In this document: piece by piece, positions 1-12,127 of the stretch
Position numbering within the stretch: the stretch's first letter is position 1
Layout of the letters: every line of letters begins with the position of its first letter
From: Odobenus rosmarus divergens
Taxonomy: Eukaryota; Chordata; Mammalia; Carnivora; Odobenidae
Assembly: GCF_000321225.1 (NCBI RefSeq)
Contig: NW_004450330.1
Location: forward strand, 2,706,622 to 2,770,621
Reading direction: 5' to 3'
DNA length: 64,000 nt
The notes under the pieces: model-generated
What the model saw: only the letters and a program-made list of their open reading frames with translations
Told to the model about the DNA's origin: nothing
Databases searched by the model: none
Translations under genes and position numbers: made by a program

Positions 1-19
1 GATTTATATATATATATAT

Positions 20-263
20 TTAGTTAATCACCATACATTACATCATTAGTTTTTGATGCAGTGTTCCATGATTCATTGTTTGTGCATAACACCCAGTGCT
101 CCATGCAGAACGTGTCCTCTTTAATACCCATCACCAGGCTAACCCATCCCCCACCCACCTCCCCTCTAGAACCCTCAGTCTATTTCTCAGAGTCCGTAGT
201 CTGTCATGGTTCGTGTCCCCTCCGATTTCCCCCCCTTTATTTTTCCCTTCCTGCTATCTTCTT
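20..263 (-). mobile_element. Carnivore L1 3' UTR fragment, antisense
   Basis: Read on the minus strand this is the 3' untranslated end of a carnivore-type L1: a purine-rich stretch with GGGGGGAAATC, then a run about 'gagaaa...gagggttctagaggggagg', and finally the 'gtgatgggtattaaagagg' and 'aatgtatggtgattaac' blocks. A (TA)n tract at 5-19 lies where its A-rich tail would be. The body of the element is missing, so it is a short 5'-truncated insertion. It is closely similar to the element at 63726-64000. The proline/serine-rich open frames over 61-461 are antisense readings of this UTR and the next one. Confidence 0.85.
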
Positions 264-448
264 CTTTTTTTTTTTTTAACATATAATGTATTTGTTTCAG
301 GGGTACAGGTCTGTGATTCAACAGTCTTGCACAATTCACAGCGCTCACCAGAGCACATACCCTCCCCAGTGCCTATCACCCAGCCACCCCATCCCTCCCA
401 CCCCCCACCACTCCAGCAACCCTCAGTTTGTTTCCTGAGATTAAGAAT
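264..448 (-). mobile_element. Second antisense L1 3' end, different subfamily
   Basis: A T-run at 266-278 (poly-A of the minus strand) starts a second L1 3' end. On the plus strand it has the signature 'tttcaggggtacaggtctg', then 'cacagcgctcacca' and 'cagccaccccatccctccca', typical of another carnivore L1 3' UTR in antisense. It abuts the L1 end at 20-263, so one copy probably landed in or beside the other. Confidence 0.75.
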
Positions 449-470
449 TTTTTTAATTTAAAAAAAATTT

Positions 471-654
471 AAAAGATTTTATTTATTTATTTGAGAGAGA
501 GAGTGTGCACGCGAGAGAGAGCACAAGCAGTGGAGAGGAAGAAGCAGGCTCCCTACTGAGCAGCGAGCCCGATATGGAGCTTGATCCCAGGACACTGAAA
601 TCATGACCTGAGCCAAAGGCAGGTGCTTAACTGACTGAGCCACCCAGGTGCTCC
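471..654 (-). mobile_element. Can-SINE (tRNA-derived SINE), antisense
   Basis: The antisense SINE runs from the A/T tail (agattttatttattta) through the GA-rich block and 'aagcaggctccctactgagcag' to the tRNA-derived head 'tgactgagccacccaggtg'. It contains degraded A and B boxes of the Pol III promoter, read on the minus strand. It is in the same sense as SLC9A9. Confidence 0.9.
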
Positions 655-3600
655 AACAGATTTATATTTTTTAAGATTAGGACAGATATGTATACTAAAG
701 CTGCTATCTTGATGAAATCAGAAAGCAGACTTGAAGAGGGTGACTGACTTGCTCAATGGTATAAAGTTAGTAAATGATAGAGTCATCATCTAGACTCCCA
801 GACCAGCCTTCATTTCTCCATGGAAAAGTAAAACACACTATCCACACATGAGGTATGTTCTAGATGAAATTTTTTTCCAACAAAACCTTTACCAGAATTA
901 CTAATAAAAAGAAAATTGAATGCATACATGTATATATTTTTCTACTTTTCATAACTTTCTCTTATAAACATGCTATTGAAAAGGCTAAAAGTAGACTGCT
1001 ATACGAACAATAGATAATGCCTAAAAATCTAAATGGTCAACAGTCACATAATTAAGAATTCACCCACTTAGAAGATATTCTAATGTCCATAAAGACAAAG
1101 TAGGCACGTGAAGATGGGGATGGGGTTAAAGATAAAAAAAAGATAAATTTCCGAACATATTAGGGTTGAACTTTAAATCGAATTTGACCATTTAACTGCC
1201 ATTCTGGTAGTAATCCATTTGGCACAGTCTTCAGAATTTAACTTCCATATGTCCAATTTGAATTAATAAGCATCTTTAGAAAAATCAGATTTAACTACAT
1301 TATGATTCTGACACTACACAATGATGCCAGATAGTATGTAGTCTGGCTTTTATGTGTGTAATTTCACTGGCACTCATTCCACTTATCTTTCGAAATGAGA
1401 AACTTTTACTGTTAACCCATGAAGAACAAACTAAATGGTGAAAAAATTTCTTCCTTTTCCCTCAGCACTGCCTGTCATTCTGGCAATGAAAAAATAATGA
1501 TGTATTTGAGGACCTCTGGGTCAGGAAAATTGATAAGAGCTCCCAACTTCTTTCTCATAAACAACCAATATTTTAAGGCTATTAACACAGGAGCTGGGCA
1601 TTCAAAGACAGTTCATATATCACCCAATAGCTGGCGAGGGTGTCAGGCCTTGCATTCAGGCTCTGAAAAATGGGCCCCGAGTTCACCGTCTATAGCTGAA
1701 CAGCTGCTGCTTCCCAAAGTTTTAATCAGATTCCCTAAGCATTACATGCCCCAGTAAGGCAGAGCCCACATAAAACTTGCAATAAGCCTGCCATGTAAAT
1801 TCATTATGGAGCCCAAGTAATATAAACAGATTATATTCTTCAGGCCAAGAGAGTACTTTTAATTTAGACCAAAATTATGATTGCATATTGATTTGGTCCC
1901 TTGTTCCCTGGAAAAATTTTTTAGGAAAAAATTCAGAGTTGATCACTTGAAATAAAAGGTATTGTCTCAGTTGTTCATAATGAAGTCAGGCTTAAACACA
2001 TTGGAGAGAAAATATGCCTTAGGACAAAAAAATATTAACCCAGAGCTCCTGAAACTATAAAGTTTTATCTTTTTGTTTAGACGCACTTCCCTGTAGCCCC
2101 TTAGGTGAGAGCCATAGGTTTCTTCAGTCACTAAAGGAAGTTTATGACCCCCTCTCCAAAAGTTTAATGTGTAGTGTTTTAGATCATGTTATTAATAGAA
2201 GCCAGTTTAACAGCCTTGAAATCTACCCTCTCATGAGGCTAAAGTCCTAATTGGTTCTTCTCATAGATGGCTTCTCACAGATGGGCCTGATATCTAGTTA
2301 TGAACTATTCCCTGTCGCTAGGCCACTGTCCTGGGAATGTATGCCACTGGTCACAACATAGAGAAGAAGAGGGAATCACTATCAATCCCCCCCACCAGGT
2401 ATTAAAGGACATTAGGATAGAGACGAATGGTATTCAGTATGGTGACAAAAGTACAATGTATCAATCAGTAGAAGGATAGATTAGTCACGGGAGAATTTAG
2501 AAGAATCACAGAATCAAACACTGCAAGTGACCATTCCAGCTTTATGTAAGGGGGAGAGAGAAAATTTTAGTTATCCTAACAAACTATGAGTAGTTTTAAG
2601 TTATCCTAAATGTTGGTATGGATTTGGGGGTAGTTGCCAAGCATTTCAAAATTTACAGGTCCATCAGAAAAAAAAATACCTTTTGTGTGAAGGATGCAGA
2701 TAAACAGTTGAGTCATCAATCTATCGGTCACCTGTCCCCATGCTCACCATACAACCCTCTGGATATTATTTGCCTTTATATGCAGGTTTGCCTATAGGAA
2801 AGACTGCTTTTATCATATGATCTTTGGGGTACTTGAGATTCCAGTGAGAGTATTTTCCTGTGGTGAATTGCTAAAGTAGATGCTGATCATGATTCTGTTT
2901 CCTAAGTAGCTTGACCTTGGAAAGAAAATGAGCTGATCATGCCAGCATTTATATTCTGGTCATTGGGTCAGTCATTTCTTGGTGTTTATTATGTCAGCAC
3001 CCTGGTGTCCACTTCTGCCTCAGATGTAATTTGCTTAGTACAAGTCACTTTCTTACTACATGGCTGGTCATCCTGGGCTCAGACTAGAGAACATCACCAA
3101 ACCTTTCAATGTGGAAAGCTAAAATTTCAAACAGAGGCTAAAATGATTAAGGAGCTTCTTATGACTTAGTGACAGAATATAGCAGAAGACAGAAATAACT
3201 TTTCAACTTTTTCTCAAAACTGGTTAGTTGCCTAGACTATCAGTTCAAAGTTACTTGCGTACATAAAGGACAATTTTTAAGACATCTACATCTTACAGCA
3301 TATGAACAACTGGTGTGGCAGAAAATGTCCCCTGCTGTCTACCCATGGAGGTAACTGCTTCCAAGGGATTGGAGGGAACTGAACAGATGACATCCTAGTG
3401 TAGATCATAAATCTGACAATAAGAGAACAGGAGGTAAGCAGAATAGAGAGTAAGAGAAACTAGGAAGACAATGGGAAAGATGAAAGACAGCCTCTAGAGA
3501 GAATATGATGAGTTCCACAACTGGAAACACTACAGCTACTGAGGCGAGAGCCTAAAATCTCAAAGAAAAATAGAGGGACTCCAGGGCAGATACTTTACCA

Positions 3601-3890
3601 GCTTCCTAAAATATAGGAATTCTCTGCACGGTTTGAAATTATTGAAGACTATCCAGAATTTCATACTACCTATGAATTGATTTCAACATTTCTAATCCAA
3701 ATTGAAATCTGTTGTCAGACTCTTTTACACCATTTTGAGAAACATTCTGAAGAACTTGGCTACCTGAGTGAAAATTGGATTATGTGAATAAACATGTCTT
3801 TTGCCATCTCTACTTTCTCTATATAACATCATCTCTCCCCCATCATTTAGTGTCCACTGTCTTTGAATATTGTAGAGGATAGTAGAGTGC
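655..3890. other. SLC9A9: Intron sequence without recognisable repeat or exon
   Basis: Apparently unique AT-rich intron DNA. The longest open frame (1419-1757 on the plus strand) looks like no known protein and has no splice context. The part at about 1440-1830 is less AT-rich and free of recognisable repeats, so it could be conserved noncoding DNA; that is only an inference from composition. Confidence 0.5.
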
Positions 3891-3899
3891 TTGGTTCAC

Positions 3900-5260
3900 C
3901 TTATTTTACCCTTCTCCACTAATAATCATTATTGTTATTGTCACAGTCATTCCTTATTAAATTTATGATTGTTTCAATTTTTTTGCTCACTACTCCTTGT
4001 GTCCTTCTTTCTGAGTTCAGTTTCCTATTTCTATCACCGATTATCCATAAGTGGTAAATTCTGTCTACCTGAACATATCTTATTTCATTCTTACCCTTGA
4101 ATGATATCTCAGTTGAATTTTGAATTTAGGTTTTTGGTTATTTTCCCTTTATAATTTGTACTTACTATTCCACTGTCCTCTGGTAGCTATTATCATTAGT
4201 GAGAAAACTGATGCCATCTAAGTGGTTTTCCACTGTAAGTAATCCATCTTTCCTCTCTGTTTGCTTTTAAAATTTCCATTTTGTCTTTGATAATCTCATG
4301 TTTCACTGCAACATATTTGCGTGTGAATGAGTTTTAATTTATCCAACTCTGGATATAATGCGATGTTTTAATTTCTTCAATTCTGAAAAATTATCATCCA
4401 TTATCTCATTAAATATTGTCACAAATTGATTCTCTTTAGTGTCTCCTTTTGAAATTCTTATTGATATATTCTGAAATGTTTCATGCTATCCTCCATGTTT
4501 CTTAGCCAACTTTTTATATTTTTTTAATCTGTATTGCATTCTGGGTCATTGGCTAACTTTATCTTTTGGGTCACCAGATGGATCTAATATGACATTTTTG
4601 TCATTCAGTTTTTAAAGCCAATATCCACATTTTTCTTTCTGAAAAGCTTTTGTTTCTTATTTTACTATTCCTTCATATTTTCCTTACTTCTCCATTTATC
4701 TCTTCAGTCATTTTTAATATGCCCATTTTATAATTGTTCTCAGATTTTTGTAACTTTTGTTTAGTTCTTTAGGGTCCTTGTTCTTCTGATTTACTTTTTT
4801 GTTTATCTCCTGGCTTTTCTTCATGGTGGATTTTTTTCCCTTTGTGGCCTATAAACTTTTACCATGAACTCATTTTCGGGAAAAATTGTGGGTTTTTTTT
4901 CTGTGGGATTTCCATGTGCCTGGGTTAAGAAAGTCTCAGTTCAAAGCAGTTTAGCACATTTGGAAATAAGGAAAGAGAAACGAGGCTGGGGCAGACATTT
5001 CAAGAGTACTGAAAACTTTTATATTAATTTATTGGCTTCTATTTCCTCTGTCACAACTGCAAGATCAGGGATTTTGATTCAAATTCCACATAGATGGCAA
5101 GCTTCCTCACGATTCCTTAAGGCTGTTGAACAGAGTTTATGTGACTGAGGGAGCACCTTGGACTCCAGGCTTTATTCAAAAAGGTTTGACTTCCATGATT
5201 TCCACATGAAAATAAGACCCCAACTCTGAAACCTCTGGGTCTATATCCTACACAAAATCC
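3900..5260 (-). mobile_element. Ancient L1M-type fragment, antisense (decayed)
   Basis: A long T-rich plus strand carries runs such as 'ccactgtcctctggtagct', 'tctgtttgcttttaaaatttcc', 'attatctcattaaatattgtc' and 'ttagttctttagggtcc'. These resemble old mammalian L1 in antisense. There are many stops and indels in every frame. The match is clearest over 4080-4800 and uncertain beyond 4860. Confidence 0.55.
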
Positions 5261-5534
5261 TACGGCCACTGACAATGGCAGCTTCCCACAGTAAGTGATT
5301 TCTTTCTTGTTTCCCACACCTGGGAATTTCCTTTTCTTTCTTCAAAATCAACTCTACAGTTAGAAAGGAATTTTTTTGCCTCTTTAAACAAAGCATTTCT
5401 TTCAGTTTATAATGGCATATGGCCTATCTGCTTCATTTTAATCCACCATGTTCTGAATATTTTATTATCATGAAATACCATAGTTACTATTCTGGGATGC
5501 CCATATACTTGCCCTCCAGTCACTTTCTTCTAAT

Positions 5535-5990
5535 TATTGATTCCATGCCCGTGGCTACAGAGATGGGGAAATGATTCAGATCTGGCCAATCATCATGTTT
5601 AATTCCCTTGAAATACAATGTGATTGGCCTAGGGTCGATCTTCTGATATAAGCAGAGCCAATCCGAATCCTTCTCTGTGTCTGACATGCAAATAATGGGA
5701 GTATGAAGTGTTACTTTGAGATAGAACAATATAAGCCTGGAGATGTCATTAGCCACCCTCTTCTGCTTGTTAGAATAAGTCATGTATTTATACTAGGAAA
5801 GAGTGAGGCTGGCACTAAGAGAAAATCAGAACCAAGAAAGAAAAAGGAAAGAATAGACAATAGAAAAAAAAAATAGACATGTTTGAATCCCTGAGTCCTG
5901 GCTTGCCCAGAGTTGCCCCTGCTAAAGAGGCCAATGAATTCTTTTTGCCTAAGCTAATTTGAATTGGGTTTCTGTCACTTACATCTAATA
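5535..5990 (+). mobile_element. Ancient LTR-type repeat, family not assigned
   Basis: The order of blocks recalls a widespread old mammalian LTR-like repeat: 'ctggccaatcatcatg', 'gtgattggcctagggtcgat', 'gagccaatccgaatcc', and a terminal 'ttttgcctaagctaatttg' followed by 'gggtttctgtcacttac'. No convincing target-site duplication was found and ends are approximate. Confidence 0.45.
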
Positions 5991-7095
5991 CACCAATGAA
6001 TTAAAGTACAATGGAATTAAGATAAGAAAGCATCAATATGGGTTTCTCTTATTTGTTTATTTTTGGTAGATCAATTTGTCATGCATGCCTTGACATGGAG
6101 CAGAGGAAATTCTAAGTCATGAGGCCGATTTCTGAAGAAGCAGTGAGTGATCATCCTATCTAATCCAAGAGACAAGGAACAGAGTCACAGGGTAAGCCAA
6201 AGTCACTTCCCAGTACTCTGAACGAGGACATTAAGAGCTAGGGTAGGGAGATGCCAGAGTCAGCCAGGAAACAGGAACCAGGCATCAGGAATAAGAAAAA
6301 ACAAACAGCACAGGAGCCGGCAGGGGTGTGGGCCTACCCATTCCTGCTAGGTGATGCCAGCTGGTGTCCAAAAAATGAAGTCGGCATGGAATTGACTGCC
6401 AGGAGAAGTTCTTAAGCAAAAGGGCCTTAACTTTTTTTTTTTATTTATATATCACAGCAGTATCTAGACAGGCATCAAAATAAATGGTTTCATGCTGATG
6501 ATCAGTTTCCAAGGCAAATATCAAAGTGAATTACCTTCAGAAAGATGTGTCAAGATATAAGAAACTTGTTTTTAAGTTAAGCAGATTTGTAAGAAATATA
6601 CTTTATGGTTGTGATAACAGTTTTGGTTTATTCTCATCAAAAGGAGACTCTTATCACCTCTGTGTTTACAACTATGGGTCAAATGGGAGAGGAAGTTGAC
6701 CTAATGAAGATAATGAACAAGCTTTTCAAATATTCAGAAGAAGCAGTGTAAAGAATATTAAACATCCATCCTCTGGAACAGATTTTAATGAGAGGATTAG
6801 TAAAATGTCTCTACCTTCATCTGAAAAGGTATACGAACTTGCTCCTTCAGTAATTATTTAAGAACCTTCCAAATAATTAGCTGTGTGTTGTGGGGGATGA
6901 AGAAAGGTGGAACTTGCCTTCAAGGAACTTGCAATCTATTTAGACATGATGGTACCAAGAGAAATAATGAATTTCTTTAGTGATATATGTTTATAACCAA
7001 CCCTACACAACTGCTTTCTGGGATGATTTTTAGAGCAAGGTTTGTGCACATATTGAATTAAATAGCTACAAGCTATTGTTTGCCTATTTTAGTGA
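5991..7095. other. SLC9A9: Intron sequence, nothing recognised
   Basis: No exon, RNA gene or recognisable repeat was seen. A T-run lies at 6431-6440. No long open frame is present. Confidence 0.5.
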
Positions 7096-7206
7096 GGAGC
7101 TGTTGAAGGCAGGGATGGGTGACTATACCTATCCATCTATATCATCAATGCTCAGCGTAATGTCTGGCAGATATAGATCCTCAGTATATTTTTGTTGAAT
7201 GAATGG
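7096..7206 (+). mobile_element. L2 LINE 3' end, sense
   Basis: Blocks 'gaaggcagggatgggtgac', 'gctcagcgtaatgtctggc' and a terminal 'ttgttgaatgaatgg' match the classic L2 3' end in plus orientation. It is heavily diverged, as expected for this ancient family. Confidence 0.65.
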
Positions 7207-7740
7207 ATGATAGATGTCTCAAGTTTCCTTAGTCACATGGTTCTTTGAGTCTCACAGCCATCCCATTAACTTCCATGTTAAATTTTGCTTAAGATGCATG
7301 AAATATAAAAAGGGTAGTCTTTCAAAATGTCACTCACTCTAAGTGCCAAGCGTTCACCGGTATCACACTTTAAATGACATTTTCTAGTAAGAACCTCTAA
7401 GCAGCATAACAACACTCTTATTTAAAAAAAGAATATTAGTGCTCTATTTCTCCCTCCTTTTTAATGATCTACACTGAATTTCCTTAGAAGCATTTGCTTA
7501 TAAGGTAACAAAGGCACCTAGTGTGTATTTATTGTCATCCAAGAGCCAGCTGTTTAATGGGGTTCTTATTTTATCTCTAAGAAAATCTGGAGGCATTTGT
7601 ACATTGTGGAATTATTTCTCAAGTAGGTCTTTCAGTACAATATTGGCAATATTTCTGTGTTGCAGATAAATGGCCGAGAACACTCCAAATCCTCTTTCTG
7701 CTCTTTCATGGGTAAAGAAAATTTTAGACTTAAACCTTTA

Positions 7741-7960
7741 TAGAATCTGTATTTGTTTTATTTCTTTTAAAGATTTACTTATTTATTTTAGGTAGGGGGA
7801 GAAAGGGGGACAGAGAGAGAATCTTCAAGCAGACTCCCCGCTGAGTGCAGAGCCTGATGCAGGGCTTGATCTCACAACCCTGAGATCATGGCCTGAGCTG
7901 AAATCAAGAGTTGGATGCTTAACTGACTGAGTGACCCAGGTGTCCCTAGAATCTGTATTT
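7741..7960 (-). mobile_element. Can-SINE, antisense, with 14-bp target-site duplication
   Basis: The SINE body (about 7761-7946) reads from an A/T-rich tail through GA-rich sequence to 'aactgactgagtgacccagg'. It is bounded by a perfect 14-bp direct repeat tagaatctgtattt at 7741-7754 and 7947-7960, which is the target-site duplication of L1-mediated insertion. The body differs at several positions from the younger copies nearby. Confidence 0.92.
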
Positions 7961-8079
7961 AAGTGAAGATTTCCTATTATTAAGTATGTTTATGGGGGAT
8001 TCTTTGGACCAGAGTGGATCAGAAGTAGCTTAATCTATTTCCAGTAAATATATATATAAGCCAAAAGTGGAAAATGAAA

Positions 8080-8830
8080 ATCACCTATGATCCCACCTAA
8101 CACTTTGATTTTATATATAAATTATATTTATAATATGTTATAATTATATGTATATACTCACAGACACACACAAATTTGGCTGTGATTTTTTTAACTAAAT
8201 AGGTCTTACTGTATATATCATTTTAAAATTTCTTACTTTCTTTAAAACTGTATTGTGAATATCTTTTCACATCAATATATTTTTCTCCCTATGTCATTTT
8301 TCAAATGACTGCATAAGGATTACATGATATTAATATGTTATAATTTACTCAACCAACTAGTAACTTATGTACAATTTCTTGCTCAAATCAATGCACTCAT
8401 CTCCATGGAGAAATTGTTACATAGGCTCTTAGTTACCTCTTAGGATAAATTTCTAGAAATGAAATAGGTGGATCAGAGGACTAACATATTCTAATAATTC
8501 TTAACAAATAATGCCAATTGCCTTTGTAAAAGTTCATTGCTTTTCTCTTTCACCAATAATGTAGAAGGGTTCCCACTTCCTCAAACTCCAATTTATCTGA
8601 AGGATGCTTGTTCTTTCATGAGTTCTGGAGATTTGAAGATTTGCTCATCAAAAAATAATACTTTGTTAGTGGTTTAATTTGTTTTCTTTCGTTACTAGTG
8701 AAGCTGATCTTATTTAGCAGTATTATTGGCCATTTATGTTTCTTCTGTTCATTATCTACTTATATCCTCCGCCCATTTTTCTATTATGTTTACTTTTTCC
8801 TGATTGGTCTTTGATAACAGCAGTAATATC
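8080..8830 (-). mobile_element. Ancient L1M/L1ME-type ORF2 fragment, antisense
   Basis: The plus strand shows, in the right order, antisense L1 landmarks: 'gaatatcttttcacatc', 'ggataaatttctagaaatga', 'aatgccaattgcctttg', 'ttactagtgaagctgatc', 'ttggccatttatgtttcttc' and 'cctccgcccatttttct'. Divergence is high and no reading frame survives. Confidence 0.65.
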
Positions 8831-8837
8831 AGCAGCT

Positions 8838-9000
8838 AATATCTAACTTCTATTGAGTGTTATGAGTCAGGCCCTGTTCTAGGTGTTTTATGTTTAATCT
8901 TATCTAATGAGGTGAGGGCTTTTACCAGCCCTGTTTTATAAACAAGGCATCTAGGCACAGAGAGGTTAAGCAATTTACCTAAAGTAACATAACTAGTGCA
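8838..9000 (-). mobile_element. MIR SINE, antisense
   Basis: The plus strand reads as reverse-complement MIR: 'attgagtgttatgagtcaggc' region, 'ctgttctaggtgtttta', then 'ggcacagagaggttaagcaa' and 'taacataactagtg'. Confidence 0.75.
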
Positions 9001-11124
9001 TTTTGTATATTAATGAGATTAACAATTCATCATGTACATTATAAAGACCATCAACCTATCAACATGTGTGTTGAAACTGCTTTCATTGGTTTCTCCTTCA
9101 TCATTTATTTGTGTTGACTCTTGCTTGGTAGGATTGCTGGACTCTATTGCCATCAAATAAATTGGCTTTTCTTTTCTAGTTTCTGCTTTTGATATCTTGA
9201 TCACCTAAAGAATACTTTAAACAGATATGATTCAAACAAATTCAAACATTCAAGCAGTATAAAAGATACAAAATAAAGAGTTAAATTACATTTTCCCCCT
9301 TTGTATAAATCAGAGTTCTACAAAGCAAAAGTATCTCCTTTAACCATTTATGTTTTTCGTTCTTCTGATGATTGTCCTATGACTCTAAATAATATGGATA
9401 TACCTCCATTTCTTGATTTATCGACTCCACATAGTATATATTGATTTATTATTATGAGAGATGTGACATTTTAGTTAACTTATCCCTTCCTTTCCCTCTC
9501 CCTTCTTCCAACTAACTCCCATGAGTAATATCAATTTTGGTTGTGAGTGCCTTTATAACTTTCAGTAATATGCTTCAACCTCTATTTCTTGATTTATCAA
9601 CTTTAGAAAGTATGCCTTAACTAAGTGCTTCATTCTTAGTGGCGGAAATCACATGTGAAAATGGTTATTCTCTATATTCCTTGGATCATAAAATGCCGTA
9701 TTTATGAAAGAATGCTTCACTAGAAGCAGGTCTATCCTTAGTCATTTTAATGAAAGCAAAGAGATATGTGTAAGTAGAATGAAAGATATTGATATAAATG
9801 ATTATATAAATTATAAGTATATATATCTTTATATAGCATATATTACATAGATTTTGGAGATTATAGAGTCTTTCCAACTATAATGCTTTATTTATTGCTC
9901 AAAATAATTTTGTAATGTATACAAAACAACTGTTCTTACATTTCATAGGTAAGGAAACAAGCACAGAAAGTTTATAGTCACATACAGTCACTGTTGTGGT
10001 CTTCTAGGTTTGGTTGTGTTTTGTTTCTGTACAGCATCCACTTCTTTTTTGTGGCAATATCACTCTGAGCAATAATCCCACCTTTCCCCAGGCTTAGTTT
10101 ATATGCTTTCAAGTGAAAATGAGTACAGTCTTAAACTCATGAAGCATGTGACTTAGAGCTGAGCCAATAAATGCAGGACATTTCTCTGGCCACAGTGGGT
10201 CTGAAATGGCATTATAATCGATAAAGTGTACTAAGATTTGGACTGGGAATAATGGGACAAAGATGCTTGCTCCATTCTCCTGAAAGAAGGCACAGCCCTC
10301 AGAGATACTGGCAGCCAACTTGTGACCAGGTGAGGGAGCTAACCCCTGAAGAAGTTGAGAAAAAAAAGAGTTCCTGCTCATTTCACTGGGTCCTTTGCTG
10401 CCATTTCTACTCCTGCTGTTCAGTGACATCAGCCAACACAAATTCCCTTTTTGCTTACTCCGGTTTGGGTTGGTTTCCTGTCAACTGTAATAACTGCACA
10501 GTTAATCTGTAGCAATCCTGACACCAGCTCTTTTTTGACTTGAATCTAGGGCTCTTTGTACTCCACCATACTGCCTCTGAAAGCAACATCTTTGTTCAGG
10601 ATTCAAAAACACACATCCTTCAAGACCTCTTCAATATGTCTTTTGCCTCCCTTCATAGCTTATTAAACAATCTTTAGAAATGCAAAACCATCACGTGGAA
10701 TTCATTCATTTATGAACCAATACACATTCTATGTGTTTGGGCATGGCATTCCCTACATACTTAAAATGACAGTATGGGTCAGAGAAAGACAAGCTAATTT
10801 CAAAATTTTTGTTAAATAAAGTCAATTTTATTTTAAGATGAACAGTTCTGGATCATTTTAAGCCATAGGGACACCATCCACCACCTGCTGCTGTGTACAA
10901 TAGTTGTCATCAAATTCAATTGTACATTAGTTGTCTGAAACTCAGAGCACATATAACCTAAGAAACAGTATTATAATTTGCCATTGGCTTCTTAGACTAG
11001 CACAGAAAAGCTGACTTAAACTGTGGCTAAATTACTATATATTTGAATGAAATCCTAGAGCACAGTATTGTCACAATACTAACAATTAAAATTTTAAAAA
11101 TACTAAAACTGAAAAGGATGGTTC
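9001..11124. other. SLC9A9: Intron with an L1ME-like antisense stretch and otherwise unassigned DNA
   Basis: Sequence at about 9225-9620 has the feel of an old L1 3' end in antisense ('aaattcaaacattcaagcag', 'ttaaattacattttcccc') and contains an imperfect local duplication of a 26-bp motif at 9401-9426 and 9577-9602. A weak antisense MIR may lie at 9890-9990. The remainder, including two overlapping open frames near 10109-10512, shows no similarity that I recognise. Confidence 0.4.
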
Positions 11125-11140
11125 TTAAACAGGAATATTT

Positions 11141-11180
<40 letters not shown>

Positions 11181-11394
11181 AGATTTTATCTTTGTTTGAC
11201 AGAGAGAGAGAGAGAGACAGCAAGAGAGGGAACACAAGCAGGGGGAGGGGCAGAAGGAGAGAGAGAAGCAGGCTTCGTGCTGAGCAGGGAGCCCAACATG
11301 GGGCTCAATCCCAGGATCTTGGGATCATGACCCGAGCTGAAGGCAGACGCTTAATGACTGAGCCACCCAGGAGCCCCATTAAACAAGAATATTT
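11125..11394 (-). mobile_element. Can-SINE, antisense, with (TTTA)n tail
   Basis: A SINE in antisense with a long (TTTA)n tail at about 11138-11179 (the tail read as TAAA on the minus strand), a GA-rich block and the head 'tgactgagccacccaggag'. The target-site duplication is ttaaacaggaatattt at 11125-11140 and ttaaacaagaatattt at 11379-11394, one mismatch in 16. The near-consensus body points to a fairly young insertion. Confidence 0.93.
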
Positions 11395-11633
11395 AGTGAT
11401 GGGAGATGGGAATGTAAATGAAATTGTGTGGCCATTCCAAAGGAGCTCTGGAGGCTGTGCCAACGGCCACAGTGGTTGATGATTTGAGTTCTTTATTAAA
11501 CTTGATTTCACATCAAAATGCATAACTTTTCTTTTCCATGGTACAAGAAGAGCTCTATCACTGCTCTTAAACTTCAAAACTATACAAAGATGGAACTAAG
11601 AAGAGGAAAACACAAAAGGGATTTCATTTGTTC

Positions 11634-11858
11634 TTTTTTTTTAAGATTTATTTACTTTAGAGAGAGAGGAGAGCATGCATGTGCCTGCGTGAGCGTGCAC
11701 CTAAGTGGGGGGAGGAGCAGAGGGAGAAAATCCACAAGCAGACTCCCCACTGAGCACAGAGCCTAATGTTGGACTCCATTCCTTGATCCATGAGATCATT
11801 TGACCTGAGCCAAAACCAAGAGTCAAATGCTTAACCAACTGAGCCACCATGGCGCCCC
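11634..11858 (-). mobile_element. Can-SINE, antisense, diverged
   Basis: Tail 'tttttaagatttatttactt', a GA/GT-rich block, 'agactccccactgagcacag', and the tRNA-derived head 'aaccaactgagccaccatgg'. The flanks (tcatttgttctt and tcatttctactt) may be the remains of a target-site duplication. Confidence 0.88.
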
Positions 11859-11903
11859 TCATTTCTACTTTTAATATGCATTTGAAGCACATAGACTCTG
11901 TTC

Positions 11904-12127
11904 AAAAAGTTACTATCTGGGGCGCCTGGGTGGCTCAGTCTTTAAGCATCTGCCTTCAGCTCGGGTCATGATCCTAGGGTCCTGGGATCAAGCCCCGCGT
12001 CAGGCTCCCTGCTTGGCGGGAAGCCTGCTTCTCCCTCTGCCACTCTCCCTGCTTGTGTTCCAATTCTCGCTATCTCTCTCTCTCTGTCAAATAAATAAAT
12101 AAAATCTTAAAAAAAAAGTTACTATCT
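11904..12127 (+). mobile_element. Can-SINE, sense, near consensus with perfect 15-bp TSD
   Basis: The body (11919-12112) starts 'ggggcgcctgggtggctcag', keeps the CT-rich block and ends in AAATAAATAAATAAAATCTT plus an A-run. The duplication aaaaagttactatct at 11904-11918 and 12113-12127 is perfect. Low divergence and an intact duplication make it one of the youngest elements here, so presence/absence polymorphism or lineage restriction is plausible. It is antisense to SLC9A9. Confidence 0.95.

Noticed and set aside
61..461. Proline/serine-rich plus-strand frames
   Set aside because: They are antisense readings of L1 3' UTRs.
11919..12000. tRNA gene
   Set aside because: The tRNA-like text (and that in the other SINEs) is the head of Can-SINEs, degraded and followed by SINE body and tail.
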